The position numbers were made by a program, and so were the translations under genes. Source: Janthinobacterium sp. BJB426 (GTDB lineage Bacteria > Pseudomonadota > Gammaproteobacteria > Burkholderiales > Burkholderiaceae_D). Taken from it: a DNA stretch of 64,000 nt. Within the stretch, counting starts at the first letter, position 1. Each line of letters starts with the position of its first letter. Location: positions 1-64,000 of the forward strand of contig NZ_PDZL01000015.1 in the NCBI RefSeq assembly GCF_002735705.1. The letters run 5' to 3'. The notes under the pieces are model-generated. The model was not told the origin of the DNA, made no database searches, and saw only the letters and a list, made by a program, of their open reading frames with translations. This document shows positions 30,733 to 39,323 of the stretch, piece by piece.

Positions 30733-32875
30733 GCGCTTCGCTGTACTGCGCAATGCGCCATTGGGGGGCTGGCACGAAGTTGGCAGCCCATTCCAGCACG
30801 GCGTCTGCCGGCATGGGGCGGGCGATGCCGTAGCCTTGCGCCAGGTCGCAGCCCAGCTGGATCAGGCGCGCGCCATGCTCGACGCTTTCCACGCCTTCGG
30901 CGATCACCGTCAAGCTGAAGGAACGGGCCAGGCCGATGACGGCGCGCACCAGGTGCAGGTCGTCGCGGTCGTTGAGCATGTTGCGCACGAAGCTCTGGTC
31001 GATCTTGACGATATTCGCCGGCAGGCGTTTTAAATATGACATCGACGAGTAGCCGGTGCCGAAATCGTCGAGCGCAAACGTGATGCCCAGCGCCTGGCAG
31101 GCGCGGATGATGCGGCGCACGTCTTCGATGTCGTGCAGCGCCGACGATTCGAGGATTTCCAGTTCCAGCATGCTGGCGCGCACGCCGGGAAATTCGCCGA
31201 GGATGGTTTCCAGGCGCGAGACGAAATCCGGTTGCTGGAAGTGGCGCGCCGCGATATTCACGCTGACGACCCAGTGCTTGCCGCAAGCCACCCAGCGCTG
31301 CATCTGCCACAGGGCCTGGCGCAGCACCCATTCGCCGATGTCGATGATCAAATCCGTTTGCTCCACCAGCGGCAGGAATTGCGCGGGCGCCAGCACGCCG
31401 CGGCGCGGATGCTGCCAGCGCAGCAGCGCTTCCATGCCCACCACCGTGCCGGCGCGCATGTTCACCTTGGGCTGGTAGTACAGCCGCAGTTCGCCATTGA
31501 TCAGGGCCTGGCGCACTTCCGTGCGCTGGTTGTGGTGCGTGCGCACCTCCTCATCGAGGTTGGTGTCGAAGAAGTGGTACTGGTTGCGCCCCGTCAGTTT
31601 CGCCTGGTAGACGGCGTGGTCGGCGTGGCGCAGCAGGCTTTCCGTATTCAAGTCCTTGCCCGCGTAGACGGCGATGCCGGCGCTGGCCGTCATGTGCAGC
31701 GCCTGCTGGTCGCACTGGTAGGGGCGGCTCAGTTCCTGCATCAATTGCGTGATGTTTTGTTCGATGCTGGCGATGCTGGCCTGACCGCACAGCAGCATGA
31801 CGAATTCATCGCCGCCCAGGCGCGCCGCGTAATGGACCTGGCCCGTAAAGCCGTGCAGGCGGCCGGCCACCTGCTTGAGGATTTCATCGCCGGCCTCGGC
31901 GCCATAGCGGTCGTTGATGGACTGGAAGTGGTCGAGGTCGAACAGGCAGACGGCCAGCAGGCGCTGGCGTTCGCGCGCCAGGAACAGTTCCTGCTCGAAG
32001 CGGGCGGCCAGCGCGGCACGGTTGGGCAAGCCCGTCAGCACGTCATTGTAGTTTTGCCACGACAGCTTTTGCAGCGCCTGCTGCATGTGCACGGTTTCGT
32101 TCAGCTGTTCGCCCAGCTGGCGCTGGCTGGTTTTCAGCGAAGTCAGCAGTCCTTCGATATCGCCGGCCATGCCGTTGAACGATTGCGACACGGCTTGCGC
32201 CTCGGGCGTGGCGCCAGCCGCCAGGCGCACGGCGAAATTGCCATCACGAAAATGGTCGGTCGCTTGCACGAAGCGCGCCAGCAGCTTGCGGTGCGACGCC
32301 AGGATCAAGCCCAGCAGGAGGAAGACGAGGACGATATTGATGCTGCTGAGGACGGCCTGCTCGAGCACCCTTTGCCACACCTGCGCCAGGGACCGTCCGG
32401 GCGTGTAGTGCAGGTCGAGGATGCCGTCTCCGCCGTCAGGCAGCGCCACCGTCAGGCGGCTGCGGATGGCCGCCATGCCCGCCAGGCGCGCAAACCACGC
32501 CGGCACGCCGTCGGCCAGCGTGTCGCCCGGCTTGTTGTCGGCCAGCACTTCGACATGCGCGCCAGCCGTATCCCAGCGCGCGGAAACGAGGCTGCGGTTC
32601 AGCGGCAAGGCGCTGCGCAGCGCCTGCCGCACGCTGTCGTGCGTCGCATGCCGGTCCGTGTGCACGGCCAGCGGCAGCACGCTATTGGCCAGGAACAGGT
32701 CGAGTTGCCGCGCGTCGCTCTGGTAGCGCGCATTGGCCAGCGCCGTTTCCGTACCGAGCAGGGCGTGATAGCGAACGGCGGAAACGGCGAGTATCAGGAA
32801 GGTAATAGGGATGAAGAGGCGGGGATAACTGCCCATCCGCATCCAAGAAGATAATATTTTCCCAAAGACTGGCAT
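30725..32875 (-). CDS. Membrane GGDEF-EAL cyclic-di-GMP protein
   Basis: A 716-residue signalling protein. A transmembrane helix near residue 20 and a second near 175-195 bracket a periplasmic sensor region of about 140 residues that I cannot classify. A HAMP-like segment (about 200-260) follows, then a diguanylate cyclase domain with an intact G-G-D-E-F and F-D-L-D-H-F, then a phosphodiesterase domain with intact E-A-L-L-R-W, D-D-F-G-T-G-Y-S and E-G-V-E-S. Both activities could therefore be functional, with the ratio set by the periplasmic signal. The start is uncertain (ATG at 32875, or in-frame ATGs at 32842 and 32836). The AT-rich 146-bp gap upstream probably holds its promoter. Confidence 0.88.
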   Translation of the reverse strand: MPVFGKILSSWMRMGSYPRLFIPITFLILAVSAVRYHALLGTETALANARYQSDARQLDLFLANSVLPLAVHTDRHATHDSVRQALRSALPLNRSLVSARWDTAGAHVEVLADNKPGDTLADGVPAWFARLAGMAAIRSRLTVALPDGGDGILDLHYTPGRSLAQVWQRVLEQAVLSSINIVLVFLLLGLILASHRKLLARFVQATDHFRDGNFAVRLAAGATPEAQAVSQSFNGMAGDIEGLLTSLKTSQRQLGEQLNETVHMQQALQKLSWQNYNDVLTGLPNRAALAARFEQELFLARERQRLLAVCLFDLDHFQSINDRYGAEAGDEILKQVAGRLHGFTGQVHYAARLGGDEFVMLLCGQASIASIEQNITQLMQELSRPYQCDQQALHMTASAGIAVYAGKDLNTESLLRHADHAVYQAKLTGRNQYHFFDTNLDEEVRTHHNQRTEVRQALINGELRLYYQPKVNMRAGTVVGMEALLRWQHPRRGVLAPAQFLPLVEQTDLIIDIGEWVLRQALWQMQRWVACGKHWVVSVNIAARHFQQPDFVSRLETILGEFPGVRASMLELEILESSALHDIEDVRRIIRACQALGITFALDDFGTGYSSMSYLKRLPANIVKIDQSFVRNMLNDRDDLHLVRAVIGLARSFSLTVIAEGVESVEHGARLIQLGCDLAQGYGIARPMPADAVLEWAANFVPAPQWRIAQYSEAPI

Positions 32876-33021
32876 CGTTTTATGATCGATATCTGCGAAT
32901 AATTATGTAAACATTATCACCGATATTTGCTATTTGAAACACAATATTGATATCAAGCATGAAATAAATACGGTTTTATGGATTTCGCATGATTGTTGTC
33001 TTAAATCAAAGTATTTCGTTT

Positions 33022-33507
33022 CTACTCTTGTAGCAACTGCCGTATGTCGGCCGCCAGGCTGGCCGGTTTGCTGGCCGTCGCGTAGCGGCGAAATACGCTG
33101 CCATCCTTGCGCACTAAAAACTTGGTGAAATTCCATTTGATCGATTGCGTGCCCAATATGCCGGGCGCCGCCTGTTTTAATTGCTCAAATACGGGATGGG
33201 CATGCGGGCCATTCACGTCGACTTTGGCAAACAGGGGAAAGGTGACGCCGAAGTTTTTTTCGCAAAAGGCGCCGATCTCCTCATTCGAACCCGGTTCCTG
33301 CTGGCGGAATTGATTGCAGGGAAAACCCAGCACGACCAGGCCCTGCTCGTGGAATTCGCGGTACAGCGTTTCGAGCCCCTGGTATTGCGGCGTGAAACCG
33401 CAGGCGCTGGCCGTATTGACGATCAGCAGCACCTTGCCCTTGTAGCGCGCCAGGTCGACCGGCGTGCCGTCCAGTGCTTCGGCCTGGAAATCGTGGATGC
33501 TGGTCAT
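33022..33507 (-). CDS. Glutathione peroxidase (cysteine type)
   Basis: Thioredoxin-fold peroxidase of 161 residues reducing peroxides, probably with thioredoxin as electron donor as for most bacterial members. The active-site Cys36 lies in N-T-A-S-A-C-G-F-T-P-Q-Y. The Gln and Trp of the catalytic tetrad are in F-P-C-N-Q-F-R-Q-Q-E-P-G and W-N-F-T-K-F-L-V. A second cysteine in F-P-C-N-Q is normal. It starts one base after the pilU stop (33509), suggesting co-transcription with the twitching ATPases, an unusual but probably incidental pairing. Confidence 0.92.
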   Translation of the reverse strand: MTSIHDFQAEALDGTPVDLARYKGKVLLIVNTASACGFTPQYQGLETLYREFHEQGLVVLGFPCNQFRQQEPGSNEEIGAFCEKNFGVTFPLFAKVDVNGPHAHPVFEQLKQAAPGILGTQSIKWNFTKFLVRKDGSVFRRYATASKPASLAADIRQLLQE

Positions 33508-33508
33508 G

Positions 33509-34648
33509 TCAGAGGAGTCCCAGTTTGGTGGCGCCCGCTTGCGGGGCTGGTTCCGGCACCGTGGCGCCCTTGAGCTTGATCGTCAGGCGCAGGTCGTTGA
33601 CGGAGTCCGCATTGCGCAGCGCGTCTTCATAGCTGATGGCGCCCGCTTCGTGCAGGTCGAACAGGGCCTGGTCGAACGTCTGCATGCCGTGCTCGCGCGA
33701 TTTTTTCATCAATTCCTTGATTTCGTGTACCTGGCCCTTGAAGATCAGGTCGCTCATCAGCGGCGAGTTGAGCAGGATTTCCAGCGCCGCCTTGCGCCCG
33801 CCGCCGTCCTTGTTCGGGATCAGGCGCTGCGAAATCATGCCCTTCAAATTCAGCGACAGGTCCATCAGCAACTGCTGGCGCCGCTCTTCGGGGAAGAAAT
33901 TGATGATGCGGTCCAGCGCCTGGTTGGCGTTGTTGGCGTGCAAGGTTGCCAGGCACAGATGGCCCGTCTCGGCGAACGCGATGGCGTGGTCCATGGTGTC
34001 GCGGTCGCGGATTTCTCCGATCTGGATCACGTCGGGCGCCTGGCGCAAGGTGTTTTTCAGGGCCGTGGCCCAGTCGTCCGTATCGACGCCCACTTCGCGC
34101 TGGGTGACGATGCAGTTGCCGTGCGGATGGATGAATTCCACGGGGTCTTCGATGGTGATGATGTGGCCATGGCTGTGCGCGTTGCGGTGGCCCACCATGG
34201 CCGCCAGGGTGGTCGACTTGCCGCAGCCCGTGGCGCCCACCATGATGACGAGGCCGCGCTTGCTCATCACGATGTCTTGCAGGATGGCGGGCAAACCGAG
34301 CCCATCGAGGGTGGGAATGGCGGTATTGATCAATCGCAAGACCATGCCTGCCTGGCCCATCTGCACGAAGGCGGACACGCGGAAACGCCCGAGTCCCTCC
34401 GGGCTGATGGCGAAATTGGCTTCGCGGCTGGATTCAAACTCGGCCGCCTGGCGTTCGTTCATGACGGCGTGCACATAGCCGGCCGCCTGCTGCGCGGTTA
34501 ACGCGCCGCCGGCCAGCGGCGTCAGCTTGCCGTCGAGCTTGATGGCGGCAGGAAAGCCGGCCGTGATGAACAGGTCGGAGCCGCCCCGTGCGCGCATCTG
34601 CGCCAGCAGCGCGTGCATGGCGCCATAGTGTTCGTGCGTCGTCTGCAT
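33509..34648 (-). CDS. pilU: PilT-paralogous retraction ATPase PilU
   Basis: Accessory hexameric ATPase of type IV pilus retraction, 379 residues. Walker A G-A-T-G-C-G-K-S is at 138-145. The Asp box I-I-T-I-E-D-P-V-E-F-I-H, Walker B V-I-Q-I-G-E-I-R-D-R and the His box F-A-E-T-G-H-L-C-L-A-T-L-H are all present. The G-C-G-K Walker variant and the longer Pro/Ala-rich C-terminus fit PilU rather than PilT. It follows pilT by 3 bp. No other pilus genes are in the window. Confidence 0.92.
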   Translation of the reverse strand: MQTTHEHYGAMHALLAQMRARGGSDLFITAGFPAAIKLDGKLTPLAGGALTAQQAAGYVHAVMNERQAAEFESSREANFAISPEGLGRFRVSAFVQMGQAGMVLRLINTAIPTLDGLGLPAILQDIVMSKRGLVIMVGATGCGKSTTLAAMVGHRNAHSHGHIITIEDPVEFIHPHGNCIVTQREVGVDTDDWATALKNTLRQAPDVIQIGEIRDRDTMDHAIAFAETGHLCLATLHANNANQALDRIINFFPEERRQQLLMDLSLNLKGMISQRLIPNKDGGGRKAALEILLNSPLMSDLIFKGQVHEIKELMKKSREHGMQTFDQALFDLHEAGAISYEDALRNADSVNDLRLTIKLKGATVPEPAPQAGATKLGLL

Positions 34649-34651
34649 GGC

Positions 34652-35695
34652 TTATCCGGGGAAGTTTTCAGGCGACTTGGCGGCCGAGCGGGCCGTTTCC
34701 GCCGAGATCATGCCGCGCCGCACCAGGTCGGAAAGGCACTGGTCCAGCGTTTGCATGCCCACATTGCTGCCCGTCTGGATGGCCGAATACATTTGCGCCA
34801 CTTTCGCTTCGCGGATCAGGTTGCGCACGGCCGGCGTGGCCAGCATGATTTCATGCGCGGCTACGCGGCCCGCGCCATCCTTGGTTTTGAGCAAATTTTG
34901 CGAAATGACGGCTTGCAAGGATTCGGACAGCATGGCGCGCACCATTTCCTTTTCCTCGGCGGGGAAGACGTCGATGATGCGGTCGATCGATTTCGCCGCC
35001 GACGAGGTGTGCAGGGTGCCGAACACGAGGTGGCCCGTCTCGGCGGCCGTCAGCGCCAGGCGGATGGTTTCCAGGTCGCGCAATTCGCCCACTAAAATCA
35101 CGTCCGGGTCTTCGCGCAAGGCCGAGCGCAGCGCATTGCTGAAAGAATGCGTGTGCGAACCGACTTCGCGCTGGTTGATCAGGCATTTCTTTGGTTCATG
35201 CACGAATTCGATCGGGTCTTCGATGGTCAGAATATGGTGGTGCAGGCGCTCGTTGACGTGGTTCACCATCGCCGCCAGGGTGGTCGACTTGCCGGAACCC
35301 GTCGGCCCCGTCACCAGCACGAGGCCGCGCGGACGCATGGCCAGCTCGCCGAAGATGCGCGGGGCGTTCAGCTCTTCCAGGGTCAGCACTTTCGACGGAA
35401 TCGTGCGCAGCACGGCCGAGGCGCCCCGTTCCTGGTTGTAGGCGTTGACGCGGAAGCGGGCCAGGCCGGGAATCTCGAACGAGAAATCGCATTCCAGCGC
35501 TTCTTCATACGCCTTGCGTTGGCTGTCGTTCATGATGTCGTAGATCATGCCGTGCACTTCCTTGTGCTCGAGCGGCGCCACGTTCAGGCGGCGCACGTCG
35601 CCGTTGACCCGTATCATCGGCGGCAGGCCGGAGGACAGGTGCAGGTCGGAAGCCTTGTTGCTGACGGAGAAAGCGAGTAGTTCGGAAATGTCCAT
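34652..35695 (-). CDS. pilT: Type IV pilus retraction ATPase PilT
   Basis: Main retraction motor for twitching motility and DNA uptake, 347 residues. The N-terminal PAS-like domain starts M-D-I-S-E-L-L-A-F-S-V-S-N-K-A-S-D-L-H-L. Walker A G-P-T-G-S-G-K-S is at 130-137, followed by I-L-T-I-E-D-P-I-E-F-V-H, V-I-L-V-G-E-L-R-D-L-E-T and A-A-E-T-G-H-L-V-F-G-T-L-H. A C-terminal A-I-R-N-L-I-R-E variant of the retraction motif is present as A-V-R-N-L-I-R-E. It is divergent from yggS across a 64-bp gap, a conserved proteobacterial arrangement. Confidence 0.95.
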   Translation of the reverse strand: MDISELLAFSVSNKASDLHLSSGLPPMIRVNGDVRRLNVAPLEHKEVHGMIYDIMNDSQRKAYEEALECDFSFEIPGLARFRVNAYNQERGASAVLRTIPSKVLTLEELNAPRIFGELAMRPRGLVLVTGPTGSGKSTTLAAMVNHVNERLHHHILTIEDPIEFVHEPKKCLINQREVGSHTHSFSNALRSALREDPDVILVGELRDLETIRLALTAAETGHLVFGTLHTSSAAKSIDRIIDVFPAEEKEMVRAMLSESLQAVISQNLLKTKDGAGRVAAHEIMLATPAVRNLIREAKVAQMYSAIQTGSNVGMQTLDQCLSDLVRRGMISAETARSAAKSPENFPG

Positions 35696-35723
35696 TTATA
35701 ATCCCTGTGCCTGCATTGATGGG

Positions 35724-35752
35724 TTGGCGCACTGTGCCGCCGCCCCTATACA
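35724..35752 (+). promoter_or_regulatory. Promoter of yggS-proC with start at or near the ATG
   Basis: TTGGCG (35724-35729) and TATACA (35747-35752) are 17 bp apart. The predicted transcription start falls at about 35759-35760, on the first ATG of yggS. The message would be leaderless, or would begin 6 nt before the second ATG at 35766. Confidence 0.5.
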
Positions 35753-35759
35753 CTAGAAA

Positions 35760-36467
35760 ATGATTATGTCCACAATCGAACAGAACTTGCAAGCCGTGCG
35801 AGACAGTATTGCGCAGGCCGCCGCTGACGCGCAGCGCGCCCCGACCGACGTGACCCTGCTGGCCGTGTCGAAAACCTTCGGCGCGGACGCCGTGCTGGCA
35901 GCCATGCGCGCGGGACAGACGGCGTTTGGCGAAAACTACCTGCAGGAAGCGCTCGACAAGATTAGCGCCGTCAAGCTTGCGCTGCCGCAAGGCGCACCCG
36001 TTTGGCATTTCATCGGCCCCATCCAGAGCAACAAGACGCGTCCCATCGCCGAACATTTTGACTGGGTGCATACGGTGGAGCGGGAAAAGATCGCCGTGCG
36101 CCTGTCCGAGCAGCGCCCGGCCGGCTTGCCGGACCTGAATATCTGCCTGCAAGTCAATATCAGCGGCGAAGCCAGCAAGAGCGGCGTGACGCCATTTGAC
36201 TTGCCGGCGCTGGCGCATGCCGTGGCGCAGCTGCCGCGTTTGCGCTTGCGCGGCCTGATGGCGATTCCCGAACCGGAAACGGATATCACGCTGCAGCGCG
36301 CTGCCTTTGCGCAATTGCGCGTGTTGTACGAACAATTGAAGGCCGAAGGGCTGGCGCTCGACACCCTGTCGATGGGCATGTCGGCCGACTTGCGCGCCGC
36401 CGTGCTGGAAGGCGCCACCATCGTGCGCGTGGGCAGCGCCATTTTCGGTTCCCGCAACTATTCCTGA
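35760..36467 (+). CDS. yggS: Pyridoxal-phosphate homeostasis protein (YggS/PLPBP)
   Basis: PLP-binding single-domain TIM-barrel protein that buffers vitamin B6 and amino-acid pools; no enzymatic activity is known. The 235 residues show the PLP lysine in L-L-A-V-S-K-T-F near residue 36, F-G-E-N-Y-L-Q-E-A, W-H-F-I-G-P-I-Q-S-N-K, L-M-A-I-P-E and L-S-M-G-M-S-A-D-L-R-A-A-V with G-S-A-I-F-G at the end. The start is either the ATG at 35760 or the one at 35766; no ribosome-binding site precedes them. proC follows by 16 bp. Confidence 0.93.
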   Translation: MIMSTIEQNLQAVRDSIAQAAADAQRAPTDVTLLAVSKTFGADAVLAAMRAGQTAFGENYLQEALDKISAVKLALPQGAPVWHFIGPIQSNKTRPIAEHFDWVHTVEREKIAVRLSEQRPAGLPDLNICLQVNISGEASKSGVTPFDLPALAHAVAQLPRLRLRGLMAIPEPETDITLQRAAFAQLRVLYEQLKAEGLALDTLSMGMSADLRAAVLEGATIVRVGSAIFGSRNYS

Positions 36468-36483
36468 TGAAGAGAGAACAAGC

Positions 36484-37314
36484 ATGACGACAGAATTGAA
36501 TATCGCCTTTGTGGGCGGCGGCAACATGGCGGCAGCCCTGATCGCCGGCCTGGCCGGCAAGCTGACCCTGGGCGGCAACATCCACGTGATCGACCCGCAT
36601 GCGCCCGCGCTGGAAAAACTGCAGGCGCAATTCGGCGTGACGACGGCGACCTCCGTCAGCGACGCGCTGCGCGGCGTGGACGTGATCGTGCTGGCCGTGA
36701 AGCCGCAAAGCATGCGTGAGGTGGCGGCGCAGTTGCTGCCTTTCCTCGACGGGGAACGGGCGCCATTGATCCTGTCGATCGCTGCCGGCATTCGCGCGCA
36801 AGACCTGTCGCGCTGGCTCGGCGATTATCCCGCCATCGTGCGCTGCATGCCGAACACGCCGGCCCTGATCGGCATGGGCATCACGGGCATGGTGGCCAGC
36901 GATGGCGTCAGCGAAGAACAGAAAAAGACGGCGGACGCCATCCTGCGCGCCGTCGGCCAGACCGTCTGGCTCGATGACGAAGCCAAGATCGACCCAGTGA
37001 CGGCTGTGTCCGGCAGCGGTCCCGCCTATGTGTTTTACTTTATCGAAGCGATGCAGCAGGCGGCCGCCGAGCTGGGCTTGACGCCCGAGCAAGGCACGCA
37101 ACTGGCGATTGCCACGTTTACGGGCGCGGCGCAGCTGGCGGCGAACTCCAGCGAACCCGTGTCCTTGCTGCGCGAGAGGGTCACGTCGAAAGGCGGCACA
37201 ACGTATGCGGCGCTCACCAGCATGGAAGAGAGCGGCGTGAAGGCGGCCATCGTCAAGGGCATCAAGGCGGCCGCGCAGCGCGGGCGCGAGATGGGCGACG
37301 AGTTGTCCAGGTAA
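36484..37314 (+). CDS. proC: Pyrroline-5-carboxylate reductase
   Basis: NAD(P)H-dependent last step of proline synthesis. The 276 residues carry the Rossmann motif F-V-G-G-G-N-M-A-A-A-L, L-A-V-K-P-Q near 75, V-R-C-M-P-N-T-P-A and the C-terminal dimerisation/active-site signature A-V-S-G-S-G-P-A-Y-V-F-Y-F-I-E-A-M and T-S-K-G-G-T-T-Y-A-A-L. AGAGA precedes the ATG. The stop (37312-37314) directly abuts the stop of the converging anti-sigma gene with no base between. Confidence 0.95.
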   Translation: MTTELNIAFVGGGNMAAALIAGLAGKLTLGGNIHVIDPHAPALEKLQAQFGVTTATSVSDALRGVDVIVLAVKPQSMREVAAQLLPFLDGERAPLILSIAAGIRAQDLSRWLGDYPAIVRCMPNTPALIGMGITGMVASDGVSEEQKKTADAILRAVGQTVWLDDEAKIDPVTAVSGSGPAYVFYFIEAMQQAAAELGLTPEQGTQLAIATFTGAAQLAANSSEPVSLLRERVTSKGGTTYAALTSMEESGVKAAIVKGIKAAAQRGREMGDELSR

Positions 37315-38031
37315 TCAGATCACCTTGACGGCGCGGCCGATATACAGGATCGGCCCCGTCGGCCGGCCCGTCGGCGAACCGGTTGCCGGCTCCAGCGTGA
37401 TTTCAAACAGTTGATCGGGCTGCAGCGGCGGCAGCTTGTCCAGGGTCAACTTGAGGCTTTGCCCCGGCTTGACCAGGCCCAGCGAGACAGGCGCACCCCA
37501 GTCCTTTCCCTTGGTCCAGAATTGCAGGGCTTTTTGCTGCGGCACGGTGGTCGGCCCCAGCGGGATCAGGCTCAGGTCGCGGTTCTTGCCGCCGCGTCCG
37601 CCCGCCTGCACGATCCAGCCCGGCGACTGGTCCTGCGGCGCCACCAGCACCACCAGATAGCCGGGGCCGCCTGGCGCCTGCAGCTGCACCGTGACCAGCA
37701 CGGCCAGCGCGGCCGTGGCTGCGAGGCCGCCACCGGCCAATACTCGCCAGAAGGCCAGGCTGTTCCACCACGCTTGCCAGCCGCCCACTTGCCGCACGGC
37801 TTTCGGCGTGAACAGGCTGGCGCTGATGCGCGGCCATAGCTGGGCGGAGGGTGTTTCGGGCGGCGCCAGGGTCGTCAAGGGCAGCAAACGCTGTTCCCAG
37901 GCATCGATGGCATCGCGCAAGGCAGCGTCGCGCGGCAGGCGCTGTTCCACTTCCGCGCGCTCGGCCAGTTCCAATGTGCCCAGCACGTACTCGCTGGCCA
38001 GCCTGTGCAATTCCTCGTCGCTGTTGATCAT
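37315..38031 (-). CDS. RskA-type anti-sigma factor, membrane-bound
   Basis: A 238-residue single-pass membrane protein expected to sequester the ECF sigma factor encoded just upstream. The N-terminal cytoplasmic domain (about 1-75) is helical with L-A-S-E-Y-V-L-G-T-L-E and A-W-E-Q-R-L-L-P-L, as in the RskA/ChrR-like group. It lacks the H-x3-C-x2-C zinc site of ZAS-type anti-sigmas. One transmembrane helix lies at about 97-118. The C-terminal periplasmic domain has the RskA-like beta core (Y-L-V-V-L-V, L-I-P-L-G, F-E-I-T-L-E-P, G-S-P-T-G-R-P-T-G-P-I-L). The ATG at 38031 overlaps the sigma stop (ATGA), which decides the start over the GTG at 38040. Confidence 0.87.
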   Translation of the reverse strand: MINSDEELHRLASEYVLGTLELAERAEVEQRLPRDAALRDAIDAWEQRLLPLTTLAPPETPSAQLWPRISASLFTPKAVRQVGGWQAWWNSLAFWRVLAGGGLAATAALAVLVTVQLQAPGGPGYLVVLVAPQDQSPGWIVQAGGRGGKNRDLSLIPLGPTTVPQQKALQFWTKGKDWGAPVSLGLVKPGQSLKLTLDKLPPLQPDQLFEITLEPATGSPTGRPTGPILYIGRAVKVI

Positions 38032-38585
38032 CCCATGCACTCCCGCAAGGCGGTCAGGCCCCGCTTGACCCAGGCCTTGACGGTTCCCAGCGGCGCTTGC
38101 AGGCGCTGCGCGATTTCACTGTGGGAACAGCCATCGACGTAGGCATACAGGATGCTGTTGCGCTTGGATTCGTCCAGGTGGCCCAGGCAATCGTGCAGCT
38201 TGCCCATGTTCGCCTGAAGGGCGTAGGCGTCGCCGGCGTCGTCGCCGTGGCGTTGGTGCAGCAGGGTTTCCACGCTATCCTCGTCGGCCGATACTTCATG
38301 GGCGCGGGCGCGCGCCACGTTCAGCGCCTGGTGTCGCACCACCACATAGATCCAGCCCTTGCCGCTGCCGCGCGTGGCGTCGAAACTGCTGGCGCGGCGC
38401 CAGATATTCAGGAAGGCGTCGTGCAGCACGTCTTCGGCCAGAGCCCGCTGGCGCACGATGCGCAGGGCCACGCCCAGCAGGTAGCGGCTTTCCTGCTGGT
38501 ACAGGCCATGCAATGCCTGCTGCTCGCCCCTGGCGCAGGCGCGCAGGGCGGCATCGTAATCGAACGGAGTGGCTAGGGTTGGCAA
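38028..38585 (-). CDS. ECF-type RNA polymerase sigma factor
   Basis: Alternative sigma factor of 185 residues. Region 2 has Y-L-L-G-V-A-L-R-I-V, A-E-D-V-L-H-D-A-F-L-N-I-W-R and G-W-I-Y-V-V-V-R-H-Q-A-L-N-V-A-R. Region 4 has K-R-N-S-I-L-Y-A-Y-V-D-G-C-S-H-S-E-I-A-Q-R-L and G-T-V-K-A-W-V-K-R-G-L. Together with the RskA-type anti-sigma and the DUF3455 gene upstream it looks like a SigK-type envelope or oxidative-stress switch. I could not settle on its own autoregulated promoter. Confidence 0.92.
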   Translation of the reverse strand: MPTLATPFDYDAALRACARGEQQALHGLYQQESRYLLGVALRIVRQRALAEDVLHDAFLNIWRRASSFDATRGSGKGWIYVVVRHQALNVARARAHEVSADEDSVETLLHQRHGDDAGDAYALQANMGKLHDCLGHLDESKRNSILYAYVDGCSHSEIAQRLQAPLGTVKAWVKRGLTALRECMG

Positions 38586-38676
38586 GGTCGGCGCAATCGT
38601 TGGAGTTGACGGTTAGCAAGTTTTCAAGACCGAGTATAGGCCAGAAACCGGCTTGCCAACCGTCGTTTTCACTGAC

Positions 38677-39234
38677 TTATGCGGCTTTCCAAAAGATATA
38701 GTCAGCCTGGTAGGGTACCCATTGCCTGGCGCCGATGGACTCCATGCCGCAGGGGCTGCTTGGTGCCACGCCGCCGCTGGTGGCTACGCGCTGGATGTAG
38801 CTGACACCCTGCATGGCGCCGCTGCCCGTGGCAGGGTTGGCTTTCACCAACTGATACGGAATGTTGCCCGCGCCGGCCGGCGCCACGGCCACTTGTGTTG
38901 CCGTCACTTTCGAGCCGTCCAGGTTGGCCCAGGTGGCCGGTGGGCCGACATAGGTGCCGACTTGCATGCCGTTGCGGTCGTTCAAGGCCGCGTCCGGTCC
39001 CACGAAGACCCATTCATGGCCCGTCATGTCTTTCTTGGCCTTGCATTCGTAGGCGATCTTGCCCACGCCCACCGTTTGCATGGCAACCTGGTGGCCATCG
39101 GGCACCTTGACGGCGTTCGGCAATTGTTCCTGCGAATAGCGTGCGCTCATGGGGGCGCAGGCGCTCAGCAGCAGGGCGGCGCCCAGCACAGTGAGGGCGG
39201 GAATGGCGTGGCGTGGGGCGGTGAAGGCAAGCAT
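38677..39234 (-). CDS. DUF3455-family lipoprotein
   Basis: A 185-residue exported protein. The N-terminal signal ends in a lipobox (L-L-L-S-A-C), so it is probably a lipoprotein. The DUF3455 core is recognisable: V-K-V-P-D-G-H-Q-V-A-M-Q-T-V-G-V-G-K-I-A-Y-E-C-K-A-K, then W-V-F-V-G-P-D-A-A-L-N-D and a C-terminal P-Y-Q-A-D-Y-I-F-W. Function unknown. Proteins of this family often sit beside ECF sigma/anti-sigma genes, as here, and are plausible members of the regulon. AGGAG precedes the ATG. A 91-bp gap separates it from the sigma gene on the same strand. Confidence 0.85.
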   Translation of the reverse strand: MLAFTAPRHAIPALTVLGAALLLSACAPMSARYSQEQLPNAVKVPDGHQVAMQTVGVGKIAYECKAKKDMTGHEWVFVGPDAALNDRNGMQVGTYVGPPATWANLDGSKVTATQVAVAPAGAGNIPYQLVKANPATGSGAMQGVSYIQRVATSGGVAPSSPCGMESIGARQWVPYQADYIFWKAA

Positions 39235-39323
39235 GGCGAACTCCTGGTAGTTGGCTCAACCGGCTGGTTGATACCATTACTACACATGGGTCTGCCATTT
39301 GGATGCAGCCAGCTGAAAATATT

